From NCBI GenBank assembly GCA_032622095.1, contig CP136069.1, positions 171,484,394 to 171,548,393 on the forward strand: DNA of 64,000 bases, given 5' to 3'. Below the pieces are notes generated by a model that was given only the letters and a program-made list of their open reading frames with translations, had not been told where the DNA came from and did no database searches. Made by a program: the position numbers and the translations under genes. Positions within the stretch are counted from its first letter, which is position 1; every line of letters begins with the position of its first letter. The stretch comes from Siphonodentalium dalli. Lineage: Eukaryota; Mollusca; Scaphopoda; Gadilida; Siphonodentaliidae. Positions 10,607-24,100 of this stretch are shown piece after piece.

Positions 10607-12683
10607 TCTCATGTATATTTTGAAGACCTCTGTCTGTTTGTTTGTATGTTTGTCATTAATACAAATCTACGATTCTCGACCGATCGGGTCGAAACTTGGT
10701 ACGTGCGTGTAGTTTGACCAGGCGGTGGACGTTGTCGTATTGGCGAGCCCGTGCGGCGCCCGCTTCGCGCATGCGCAGACGAGATCTCGGAAACGGGTGG
10801 AGCTATCGACTTGAAATTTGGTATGTGAATGTATCTTGCCCCGGATACGAATTTTATCGGGTCGCCGAGCCCGTGCGATGCCAGCTTCGGGCATGCGCAT
10901 ACGAGATCTCGCAAACGGGTGGAGCTATCGACTTGAAATTTGGTATGTGAATGTATCTTGCCCCGGATACCAATTTTATCGGATCGCCGAGCCCGTGCGA
11001 CGTCAGCTTCGCGCATGCGCAGACCAGATCTCGGAAACGGTAGAGCTATCGACTTGAAATTTGGTTTTTGAATAGCCCGGATGAATAGCCCGGACAACGT
11101 CGGGCTCATCGGCTAGTCTCATATATATTTTGAAGACCTCTGTTTGTCTGTCTGTATGTTTGTATGTCTGTATGTCATTTATAAAAATCTACGATTCTCG
11201 ACCGATCGGGACGAAACTTGGTACGTGTATGTAGTTTGACCAGGCGGTCGTCGTTGTCGCATTGGCGAGCCCATGCGGCTCCCGCTTCGCACATGCGCAG
11301 ACGAGATCTCGGAAACGGGTGGAGCTATCGACTTGAAATTTGCTATGTGAATGTATCTTGCCCCGGATACAAATTTTATCGGGTCGCCGAGCCCGTGCGA
11401 CGCCAGCTTCGCGCATGCGCAGACGAGATCTCGGAAACGGGTGGAGCTATCGACTTGAAATTTGGTATGTGAATGTATCTTGCCCCGGATACGAATTTTA
11501 TCGGGTCGCCGAGCCCGTGCGACGCCAGCTTCGTGCATGCGCAGACCAGATCTCGGAAACGGGTGGAGCTTTCGACTTGAAATTTGGTTTTTGAATATCC
11601 CGGACAACGTCGGGCTCATCGGCTGGTCTCATATATATTTTGAAGACCTCTGTTTGTCTGTATGTTTGTCTGTATGTTTGTTTGTCATTTATACAAATCT
11701 ACGATTCTCAACCGATCGGGACGAAACTTGGTACGTGTGTGTAGTTGGACCAGGCGGTGGACGTTGTTGTATTGGCGAGCCCGTGCGGCGCCCGCTTCGC
11801 GCATGCGCAGACGTGATCTCGGAAACGGGTGGAGCTATCGACTTGAAATTTGCTATGTGAATGTATCTTGCCCCGGATACGAATTTTATCGGGTCGCCGA
11901 GCCCGTGCGACGCCAGCTTCGTGCATGCGCAGACCAGATCTCGGAAACGGGTGGAGCTTTCGACTTGAAATTTGGTTTTTGAATATCCCGGACAACGTCG
12001 GGCTCATCGGCTAGTCTCATATATATATTTGAAGACCTCTGTTTGTCTGTATGTTTGTCTGTATGTTTGTTTGTCATTTATACAAATCTACGATTCTCAA
12101 CCGATCGGGACGAAACTTGGTACGTGTGTGTAGTTGGACCAGGCGGTGGACGTTGTTGTATTGGCGAGCCCGTGCGGCGCCCGCTTCGCGCATGCGCAGA
12201 CGAGATCTCGGAAACGGGTGGAGCTATCGACTTGAAATTTGGTATGTGAATGTATCTTGCTCCGGATACGAATTTTATCGGGTCGCCGAGCACGTGCGAC
12301 GCCAGCTTCGCGCATGCGCAGACGAGATCTCGGAAACGGGTGGAGCTATCGACTTGAAATTTGGTGTGTGAATGTATCTTGCCCCGGATACGAATTTTAT
12401 CGGGTCGCCGAGCCCGTGCGACGCCACCTTCGCGCGTGCGCAGACGTGATCTCGGAAACGGGTGGAGCTATCGACTTGAAATTTGCTATGTGAATGTATC
12501 TTGCCCCGGATACGAATTTTATCGGGTCGCCGAGCCCGTGCGACGCCAGCTTCGTGCATGCGCAGACCAGATCTCGGAAACGGGTGGAGCTATCGACTTG
12601 AAATTTGGTTTTTGAATAGCCCGGACAACGTCGGGCTCATCGGCTAGTCTCATATATATTTTGAAGACCTCTGTCTGTATGTT

Positions 12684-12715
<32 letters not shown>

Positions 12716-15700
12716 ATTAATACAAATCTACGATTCTCGACCGATCGGGACGAAACTTGGTACGTGTGTGTAGTTTGACCAGGCGGTGAACGTTGTCGTA
12801 TTGGCGAGCCCGTGCGGCGCCCGCTTCGCGCATGCGCAGACGAGATCTCGGAAACGGGTGGAGCTATCGACTTGAAATTTGCTATGTGAATGTATCTTGC
12901 CCCGGATACGAATTTTATCGGGTCGCCGAGCCCGTGCGACAACAGCTTCGCGCATGCGCAGACGAGATCTCGGAAACGGGTTGAGCTATCGACTTGAAAT
13001 TTGCTATGTGAATGTATCTTGACCCGGATACGAATTTTATCGGGTCGCCGAGTCCGTGCGACGCCAGCTTCGCGCATGCGCCTACCAGATCTCGGAAACG
13101 GGTAGAGCTATCGACTTGAAATTTTGTTTTTGAATAGCCCGGACAACGTCGGGCTCATCGGCTAGTCTCATATATATTTTGAAGACCTCTGTCTGTTTGT
13201 TTGTATGTTTGTCATTAATACAAATCTACGATTCTCGACCGATCTGGTCGAAACTTGGTACGTGTGTGTAGTTGGACCAGGCGGTGGACGTTGTCGTATT
13301 GGCGAGCCCGTGCGGTGCCCGCTTCGCGCATGCGCGAATACGAGATCTCGGAAACGGGTGGAGCTATCGACTTGAAATTTGGTATGTGAATGTATCTTGC
13401 CTCGGATACGAATTTTATCGGGTCGCCGAGCCCATGCGACGCCAGCTTCGCGCATGCGCAGACGAGATCTCGGAAACGGGTGGAGCTATCGACTTGAAAT
13501 TTGGTATGTGAATGTATCTTGCCCCGGATACGAATTTTATCGGGTCGCCGAGCCCGTGCGACGCCAGCTTCGGGCATGCGCAGACGAGATCTCGCAAACG
13601 GGATGACCTATCGACTTGAAATTTGGTATGTGAATGTATCTTGCCCCGGATACCAATTTTATCGGATCGCCGAGCCCGAGCGACGTCAGCTTCGCGCATG
13701 CGCAGACCAGATCTCGGAAACGGGTAGAGCTATCGACTTGAAATTTGGTTTTTGAATAGCCCGGATGAATAGCCCGGACAACGTCGGGCTCATCGGCTAG
13801 TCTCATATATATTTTGAAGACCTCTGTTTGTCTGTCTGTATGTTTGTATGTCTGTATGTCATTTATAAAAATCTACGATTCTCGACCGATCGGGACGAAA
13901 CTTGGTACGTGTATGTAGTTTGACCAGGCGGTCGTCGTTGTCGTATTGGCGAGCCCGTGCGGCGCCCGCTTCGCGCATGCGCAGACGAGATATCGGAAAC
14001 GGATGGAGCTATCGACTTGAAATTTGCTATGTGAATGTATCTTGCCCCGGGTACGAATTTTATCGGGTCGCCGAGCCCGTGCGACGCCAGCTTCGCGCAT
14101 GCGCAGACGAGATCTCGGAAACGGGTGGAGCTATCGACTTGAAATTTGGTATGTGAATGTATCTTGCCCCGGATACGAATTTTATCGGGTCGCCGAGCCC
14201 GTGCGACGCCACCTTCGCGCATGCGCAGACGTGATCTCGGAAACGGGTGGAGCTATCGACTTGAAATTTGCTATGTGAATGTCTCTTGCCCCGGATACGA
14301 ATTTTATCGGGTCGCCGAGCCCGTGCGACGCCAGCTTCGTGCATGCGCAGACCAGATCTCGGAAACGGGTGGAGCTTTCGACTTGAAATTTGGTTTTTGA
14401 ATATCCCGGACAACGTCGGGCTCATCGGCTAGTCTCATATATATTTTGAAGACCTCTGTTTGTCTGTATGTTTGTCTGTATGTTTGTTTGTCATTTATAC
14501 AAATCTACGATTCTCAACCGATCGGGACGAAACTTGGTACGTGTGTGTAGTTGGACCAGGCGGTGGACGTTGTTGTATTGGCGAGCCCGTGTGGCGCCCG
14601 CTTCGCGCATGCGCAGACGAGATCTCGGAAACGGGTGGAGCTATCGACTTGAAATTTGGTGTGTGAATGTATCTTGCCCCGGATACGAATTTTATCGGGT
14701 CGCCGAGCCCGTGCGACGCCAGCTTCGTGCATGCGCAGACCAGATCTCGGAAACGGGTGGAGCTATCGACTTGAAATTTGGTATGTGAATGTATCTTGCC
14801 CCGGATACGAATTTTAACGGGTCGCCGAGCCCGTGCGACGCCACCTTCGCGCATGCGCAGACGTGATCTCGGAAACGGGTGGAGCTATCGACTTGAAATT
14901 TGCTATGTGAATGTATCTTGCCCCGGATACGAATTTTATCGGGTCGCCGAGCCCGTGCGACGCCAGCTTCGTGCATGCGCAGACCAGATCTCGGAAACGG
15001 GTGGAGCTATCGACTTGAAATTTGGTTTTTGAATAGCCCGGACAACGTCGGGCTCATCGGCTAGTCTCATGTATATTTTGAAGACCTCTGTCTGTTTGTT
15101 TGTATGTTTGTCATTAATACAAATCTACGATTCTCGACCGATCGGGTCGAAACTTGGTACGTGCGTGTAGTTTGACCAGGCGGTGGACGTTGTCGTATTG
15201 GCGAGCCCGTGCGGCGCCCGCTTCGCGCATGCGCAGACGAGATCTCGGAAACGGGTGGAGCTATCGACTTTTGAAATTTGGTATGTGAATGTATCTTGCC
15301 CCGGATACGAATTTTATCGGGTCGCCGAGCCCGTGCGACGCCAGCTTCGGGCATGCGCAGACGAGATCTCGCAAACGGGATGACCTATCGACTTGAAATT
15401 TGGTATGTGAATGTATCTTGCCCCGGATACCAATTTTATCGGATCGCCGAGCCCGTGCGACGTCAGCTTCGCGCATGCGCAGACCAGATCTCGGAAACGG
15501 GTAGAGCTATCGACTTGAAATTTGATTTTTGAATAGCCCGGATGAATAGCCCGGACAACGTCGGGCTCATCGGCTAGTCTCATATATATTTTGAAGACCT
15601 CTGTTTGTCTGTCTGTATGTTTGTATGTCTGTATGTCATTTATAACAATCTACGATTCTCGACCGATCGGGACGAAACTTGGTACGTGTATGTAGTTTGA

Positions 15701-15843
15701 CCAGGCGGTCGTCGTTGTCGTATTGGCGAGCTCGTGCGGCGCCCGCTTCGCGCATGCGCAGACGAGATATCGGAAACGGGTGGACCTATCGACTTGAAAT
15801 TTTGTTTTTGAATAGCCCGGACAACGTCGGGCTCATCGGCTAG
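10607..15843 (+). mobile_element. Array block IV: units 16-25
   Basis: Units: 10607-11116 (D, 3 cores), 11117-11626 (B, 3 cores, ends CTGG), 11627-12014 (C leader with B-type tail, 2 cores), 12015-12647 (C), 12648-13165 (E, 518 bp), 13166-13800 (A, 635 bp), 13801-14432 (B), 14433-15064 (C), 15065-15577 (D, 513 bp), 15578-15843 (B leader with E-type tail, a single core, 266 bp). Units 18-24 repeat in order the series 1-7 and 45-51. Confidence 0.88.
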
Positions 15844-18800
15844 TCTCATATATATTTTGAAGACCTCTGTCTGTTTGTTTGTATGTTTGTCATTAATACA
15901 AATCTACGATTCTCGACCGATCTGGTCGAAACTTGGTACGTGTGTGTAGTATGACCAGGCGGTGGACGTTGTCGTATTGGCGAGCCCGTGCGGCGCCCGC
16001 TTCGCGCATGCGCAGACGAGATCTCGGAAACGGGTGGAGCTATCGACTTGAAATTTGGTATGTGAATGTATCTTGCCTCGGATACGAATTTTATCGGGTC
16101 GTCGAGCCCATGCGACGCCAGCTTCGCGCATGCGCAGACGAGATCTCGGAAACGGGTGGAGCTATCGACTTGAAATTTGGTATGTGAATGTATCTTGCCC
16201 CGGATACGAATTTTATCGGGTCGCCGAGCCCGTGCGACGCCAGCTTCGGGCATGCGCAGACGAGATCTCGCAAACGGGATGACCTATCGACTTGAAATTT
16301 GGTATGTGAATGTATCTTGCCCCGGATACCAATTTTATCGGATCGCCGAGCCCGTGCGACGTCAGCTTCGCGCATGCGCAGACCAGATCTCGGAAACGGG
16401 TAGAGCTATCGACTTGAAATTTGGTTTTTGAATAGCCCGGATGAATAGCCCGGACAACGTCGGGCTCATCGGCTAGTCTCATATATATTTTGAAGACCTC
16501 TGTTTGTCTGTCTGTATGTTTGTATGTCTGTATGTCATTTATAAAAATCTACGATTCTCGACCGATCGGGACGAAACTTGGTACGTGTATGTAGTTTGAC
16601 CAGGCGGTCGTCGTTGTCGTATTGGCGAGCCCGTGCGGCGCCCGCTTCGCGCATGCGCAGACGAGATATCGGAAACGGATGGAGCTATCGACTTGAAATT
16701 TGCTATGTGAATGTATCTTGCCCCGGGTACGAATTTTATCGGGTCGCCGAGCCCGTGCGACGCCAGCTTCGCGCATGCGCAGACGAGATCTCGGAAACGG
16801 GTGGAGCTATCGACTTGAAATTTGGTATGTGAATGTATCTTGCCCCGGATACGAATTTTATCGGGTCGCCGAGCCCGTGCGACGCCACCTTCGCGCATGC
16901 GCAGACGTGATCTCGGAAACGGGTGGAGCTATCGACTTGAAATTTGCTATGTGAATGTATCTTGCCCCGGATACGAATTTTATCGGGTCGCCGAGCCCGT
17001 GCGACGCCAGCTTCGTGCATGCGCAGACCAGATCTCGGAAACGGGTGGAGCTTTCGACTTGAAATTTGGTTTTTGAATATCCCGGACAACGTCGGGCTCA
17101 TCGGCTAGTCTCATATATATTTTGAAGACTTCTGTTTGTCTGTATGTTTGTCTGTATGTTTGTTTGTCATTTATACAAATCTACGATTCTCAACCGATCG
17201 GGACGAAACTTGGTACGTGTGTGTAGTTGGACCAGGCGGTGGACGTTGTTGTATTGGCGAGCCCGTGTGGCGCCCGCTTCGCGCATGCGCAGACGAGATC
17301 TCGGAAACGGGTGGAGCTATCGACTTGAAATTTGGTGTGTGAATGTATCTTGCCCCGGATACGAATTTTATCGGGTCGCCGAGCCCGTGCGACGCCAGCT
17401 TCGTGCATGCGCAGACCAGATCTCGGAAACGGGTGGAGCTATCGACTTGAAATTTGGTATGTGAATGTATCTTGCCCCGGATACGAATTTTAACGGGTCG
17501 CCGAGCCCGTGCGAAGCCACCTTCGCGCAAGCGCAGACGTGATCTCGGAAACGGGTGGAGCTATCGACTTGAAATTTGCTATGTGAATGTATCTTGCCCC
17601 GGATACGAATTTTATCGGGTCGCCGAGCCCGTGCGACGCCAGCTTCGTGCATGCGCAGACCAGATCTCGGAAACGGGTGGAGCTATCGACTTGAAATTTG
17701 GTTTTTGAATAGCCCGGACAACGTCGGGCTCATCGGCTAGTCTCATGTATATTTTGAAGACCTCTGTCTGTTTGTTTGTATGTTTGTCATTAATACAAAT
17801 CTACGATTCTCGACCGATCGGGTCGAAACTTGGTACGTGCGTGTTGTTTGACCAGGCGGTGGACGTTGTCGTATTGGCGAGCCCGTGCGGCGCCCGCTTC
17901 GTGCATGCGCAGACGAGATCTCGGAAACGGGTGGAGCTATCGACTTGAAATTTGGTATGTGAATGTATCTTGCCCCGGATACGAATTTTATCGGGTCGCC
18001 GAGCCCGTGCGACGCCAGCTTCGGGCATGCGCAGACGAGATCTCGCAAACGGGATGACCTATCGACTTGAAATTTGGTATGTGAATGTATCTTGCCCCGG
18101 ATACCAATTTTATCGGATCGCCGAGCCCGTGCGACGTCAGCTTCGCGCATGCGCAGACCAGATCTCGGAAACGGGTAGAGCTATCGACTTGAAATTTGAT
18201 TTTTGAATAGCCCGGATGAATAGCCCGGACAACGTCGGGCTCATCGGCTAGTCTCATATATATTTTGAAGACCTCTGTTTGTCTGTCTGTATGTTTGTAT
18301 GTCTGTATGTCATTTATAAAAATCTACGATTCTCGACCGATCGGGACGAAACTTGGTACGAGTATGTAGTTTGACCAGGCGGTCGTCGTTGTCGTATTGG
18401 CGAGCCCGTGCGGCGCCCGCTTCGCGCATGCGCAGACGAGATATCGGAAACGGGTGGAGCTATCGACTTGAAATTTGCTATGTGAATGTATCTTGCCCCG
18501 GGTACGAATTTTATCGGGTCGCCGAGCCCGTGCGACGCCAGCTTCGCGCATGCGCAAACGAGATCTCGGAAACGGGTGGAGCTATCGAGTTGAAATTTGG
18601 TATGTGAATGTATCTTGCCCCGGATACGAATTTTATCGGGTCGCCGAGCCCGTGCGACGCCACATTCGCGCATGCGCAGACGTGATCTCGGAAACGGGTG
18701 GAGCTATCGACTTGAAATTTGTTATGTGAATGTATCTTGCCCCGGATACGAATTTTATCGGGTCGCCGAGCCCGTGCGACGCCAGCTTCGTGCATGCGCA

Positions 18801-21169
18801 GACCAGATCTCGGAAACGGGTGGAGCTTTCGACTTGAAATTTGGTTTTTGAATATCCCGGACAACGTCGGGCTCATCGGCTAGTCTCATATATATTTTGA
18901 AGACCTCTGTTTGTCTGTATGTTTGTTTGTCATTTATACAAATCTACGATTCTCAACCGATCGGGACGAAACTTGGTACGTGTGTGTAGTTGGACCAGGC
19001 GGTGGACGTTGTTGTATTGGCGAGCCCGTGTGGCGCCCGCTTCGCGCATGCGCAGACGAGATCTCGGAAACGGGTGGAGCTATCGACTTGAAATTTGGTG
19101 TGTGAATGTATCTTGCCCCGGATACGAATTTTATCGGGTCGCCGAGCCCGTGCGACGCCAGCTTCGTGCATGCGCAGACCAGATCTCGGAAACGGGTGGA
19201 GCTATCGACTTGAAATTTGGTATGTGAATGTATCTTGCCCCGGATACGAATTTTAACGGGTCGCCGAGCCCGTGCGACGCCACCTTCGCGCATGCGCAGA
19301 CGTGATCTCGGAAACGGGTGGAGCTATCGACTTGAAATTTGCTATGTGAATGTATCTTGCCCCGGATACGAATTTTATCGGGTCGCCGAGCCCGTGCGAC
19401 GCCAGCTTCGTGCATGCGCAGACCAGATCTCGGAAACGGGTGGAGCTATCGACTTGAAATTTGGTTTTTGAATAGCCCGGACAACGTCGGGCTCATCGGC
19501 TAGTCTCATGTATATTTTGAAGACCTCTGTCTGTTTGTTTGTATGTTTGTCATTAATACAAATCTACGATTCTCGACCGATCGGGTCGAAACTTGGTACG
19601 TGCGTGTAGTTTGACCAGGCGGTGGACGTTGTCGTATTGGCGAGCCCGTGCGGCGCCCGCTTCGCGCATGCGCAGACGAGATCTCGGAAACGGGTGGAGC
19701 TATCGACTTGAAATTTGGTATGTGAATGTATCTTGCCCCGGATACGAATTTTATCGGGTCGCCGAGCCCGTGCGACGCCAGCTTCGGGCATGCGCAGACG
19801 AGATCTCGCAAACGGGATGACCTATCGACTTGAAATTTGGTATGTGAATGTATCTTGCCCCGGATACCAATTTTATCGGATCGCCGAGCCCGTGCGACGT
19901 CAGCTTCGCGCATGCGCAGACCAGATCTCGGAAACGGGTAGAGCTATCGACTTGAAATTTGATTTTTGAATAGCCCGGATGAATAGCCCGGACAACGTCG
20001 GGCTCATCGGCTAGTCTCATATATATTTTGAAGACCTCTGTTTGTCTGTCTGTATGTTTGTATGTCTGTATGTCATTTATAAAAATCTACGATTCTCGAC
20101 CGATCGGGACGAAACTTGGTACGTGTATGTAGTTTGACCAGGCGGTCGTCGTTGTCGTATTGGCGAGCCCGTGCGGCGCCCGCTTCGCGCATGCGCAGAC
20201 GAGATATCGGAAACGGGTGGAGCTATCGACTTGAAATTTGCTATGTGAATGTATCTTGCCCCGGTTACGAATTTTATCGGGTCGCCGAGCCCGTGCGACG
20301 CCAGCTTCGCGCATGCGCAGACGAGATCTCGGAAACGGGTGGAGCTATCGACTTGAAATTTGGTATGTGAATGTATCTTGCCCCGGATACGAATTTTATC
20401 GGGTCGCCGAGCCCGTGCGACGCCACCTTCGCGCATGCGCAGACGTGATCTCGGAAACGGGTGGAGCTATCGACTTGAAATTTGCTATGTGAATGTATCT
20501 TGCCCCGGATACGAATTTTATCGGGTCGCCGAGCCCGTGCGACGCCAGCTTCGTGCATGCGCAGACCAGATCTCGGAAACGGGTGGAGCTTTCGACTTGA
20601 AATTTGGTTTTTGAATATCCCGGACAACGTCGGGCTCATCGGCTAGTCTCATATATATTTTGAAGACCTCTGTTTGTCTGTATGTTTGTCTGTATGTTTG
20701 TTTGTCATTTATACAAATCTACGATTCTCAACCGATCGGGACGAAACTTGGTACGTGTGTGTAGTTGGACCAGGCGGTGGACGTTGTTGTATTGGCGAGC
20801 CCGTGTGGCGCCCGCTTCGCGCATGCGCAGACGAGATCTCGGAAACGGGTGGAGCTATCGACTTGAAATTTGGTGTGTGAATGTATCTTGCCCCGGATAC
20901 GAATTTTATCGGGTCGCCGAGCCCGTGCGACGCCAGCTTCGTGCATGCGCAGACCAGATCTCGGAAACGGGTGGAGCTATCGACTTGAAATTTGGTATGT
21001 GAATGTATCTTGCCCCGGATACAAATTTTAACGGGTCGCCGAGCCCGTGCGACGTCAGCTTCGCGCATGCGCAGACCAGATCTCGGAAACGGGTAGAGCT
21101 ATCGACTTGAAATTTGATTTTTGAATAGCCCGGATGAATAGCCCGGACAACGTCGGGCTCATCGGCTAG
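15844..21169 (+). mobile_element. Array block V: units 26-34
   Basis: Units: 15844-16476 (A), 16477-17108 (B), 17109-17740 (C), 17741-18251 (D), 18252-18883 (B), 18884-19503 (C, 620 bp, microsatellite 12 bp shorter), 19504-20014 (D), 20015-20646 (B), 20647-21169 (C leader joined to a D tail, 523 bp). The D-B-C trimer (normally 1775 bp) is the basic cycle here. Confidence 0.88.
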
Positions 21170-24100
21170 TCTCATATATATTTTGAAGACCTCTGTTTGT
21201 CTGTCTGTATGTTTGTATGTCTGTATGTCATTTATAAAAATCTACGATTCTCGACCGATCGGGACGAAACTTGGTACGTGTATGTAGTTTGACCAGGCGG
21301 TCGTCGTTGTCGTATTGGCGAGCCCGTGCGGCGCCCGCTTCGCGCATGCGCAGACGAGATATCGGAAACGGGTGGAGCTATCGACTTGAAATTTGCTATG
21401 TGAATGTATCTTGCCCCGGTTACGAATTTTATCGGGTCGCCGAGCCCGTGCGACGCCAGCTTCGCGCATGCGCAGACGAGATCTCGGAAACGGGTGGAGC
21501 TATCGACTTGAAATTTGGTATGTGAATGTATCTTGCCCCGGATACGAATTTTATCGGGTCGCCGAGCCCGTGCGACGCCACCTTCGCGCATGCGCAGACG
21601 TGATCTCGGAAACGGGTGGAGCTATTGACTTGAAATTTGCTATGTGAATGTATCTTGCCCCGGATACGAATTTTATCGGGTCGACGAGCCCGTGCGACGC
21701 CAGCTTCGTGCATGCGCAGACCAGATCTCGGAAACGGGTGGAGCTTTCGACTTGAAATTTGGTTTTTGAATATCCCGGACAACGTCGGGCTCATCGGCTA
21801 GTCTCATATATATTTTGAAGACCTCTGTTTGTCTGTATGTTTGTCTGTATGTTTGTTTGTCATTTATACAAATCTACGATTCTCAACCGATCGGGACGAA
21901 ACTTGGTACGTGTGTGTAGTTGGACCAGGCGGTGGACGTTGTTGTATTGGCGAGCCCGTGTGGCGCCCGCTTCGCGCATGCGCAGACGAGATCTCGGAAA
22001 CGGGTGGAGCTATCGACTTGAAATTTGGTGTGTGAATGTATCTTGCCCCGGATACGAATTTTATCGGGTCGCCGAGCCCGTGCGACGCCAGCTTCGTGCA
22101 TGCGCAGACCAGATCTCGGAAACGGGTGGAGCTATCGACTTGAAATTTGGTATGTGAATGTATCTTGCCCCGGATACAAATTTTAACGGGTCGCCGAGCC
22201 CGTGCGACGCCACCTTCGCGCATGCGCAGACGTGATCTCGGAAACGGGTGGAGCTATCGACTTGAAATTTGCTATGTGAATGTATCTTGCCCCGGATACG
22301 AATTTTATCGGGTCGCCGAGCCCGTGCGACGCCAGCTTCGTGCATGCGCAGACCAGATCTCGGAAACGGGTGGAGCTATCGACTTGAAATTTGGTTTTTG
22401 AATAGCCCGGACAACGTCGGGCTCATCGGCTAGTCTCATGTATATTTTGAAGACCTCTGTCTGTTTGTTTGTATGTTTGTCATTAATACAAATCTACGAT
22501 TCTCGACCGATCGGGTCGAAACTTGGTACGTGCGTGTAGTTTGACCAGGCGGTGGACGTTGTCGTATTGGCGAGCCCGTGCGGCGCCCGCTTCGCGCATG
22601 CGCAGACGAGATCTCGAAAACGGGTGGAGCTATCGACTTGAAATTTGGTATGTGAATGTATCTTGCCCCGGATACGAATTTTATCGGGTCGCCGAGCCCG
22701 TGCGATGCCAGCTTCGGGCATGCGCATACGAGATCTCGCAAACGGGAGGAGCTATCGACTTGAAATTTGGTATGTGAATGTATCTTGCCCCGGATACCAA
22801 TTTTATCGGATCGCCGAGCCCGTGCGACGTCAGCTTCGCGCATGCGCAGACCAGATCTCGGAAACGGGTAGAGCTATCGACTTGAAATTTGGTTTTTGAA
22901 TAGCCCGGATGAATAGCCCGGACAACGTCGGGCTCATCGGCTAGTCTCATATATATTTTGAAGACCTCTGTTTGTCTGTCTGTATGTTTGTATGTCTGTA
23001 TGTCATTTATAAAAATCTACGATTCTCGACCGATCGGGACGAAACTTGGTACGTGTATGTAGTTTGACCAGGCGGTCGTCGTTGTCGTATTGGCGAGCCC
23101 GTGCGGCGCCCGCTTCGCGCATGCGCAGACGAGATATCGGAAACGGGTGGAGCTATCGACTTGAAATTTGCTATGTGAATGTATCTTGCCCCGGTTACGA
23201 ATTTTATCGGGTCGCCGAGCCCGTGCGACGCCAGCTTCGCGCATGCGCAGACGAGATCTCGGAAACGGGTGGAGCTATCGACTTGAAATTTGGTATGTGA
23301 ATGTATCTTGCCCCGGATACGAATTTTATCGGGTCGCCGAGCCCGTGCGACGCCACCTTCGCGCATGCGCAGACGTGATCTCGGAAACGGGTGGAGCTAT
23401 CGACTTGAAATTTGCTATGTGAATGTATCTTGCCCCGGATACGAATTTTATCGGGTCGACGAGCCCGTGCGACGCCAGCTTCGTGCATGCGCAGACCAGA
23501 TCTCGGAAACGGGTGGAGCTTTCGACTTGAAATTTGGTTTTTGAATATCCCGGACAACGTCGGGCTCATCGGCTAGTCTCATATATATTTTGAAGACCTC
23601 TGTTTGTCTGTATGTTTGTCTGTATGTTTGTTTGTCATTTATACAAATCTACGATTCTCAACCGATCGGGACGAAACTTGGTACGTGTGTGTAGTTGGAC
23701 CAGGCGGTGGACGTTGTTGTATTGGCGAGCCCGTGTGGCGCCCGCTTCGCGCATGCGCAGACGAGATCTCGGAAACGGGTGGAGCTATCGACTTGAAATT
23801 TGCTATGTGAATGTATGTTGCCCCGGATACAAATTTTATCGGGTCGCCGAGCCCGTGCGGCGCCCGCTTCGCGCATGCGCAGACGAGATCTCGGAAACGG
23901 GTGGAGCTATCGACTTGAAATTTGCTATGTGAATGTATCTTGCCCCGGATACGAATTTTATCGGGTCGCCGAGCCCGTGCGACACCAGCTTCGCGCATGC
24001 GCAGACGAGATCTCGGAAACGGGTTGAGCTATCGACTTGAAATTTGCTATGTGAATGTATCTTGACCCGGATACGAATTTTATCGGGTCGCCGAGTCCGT

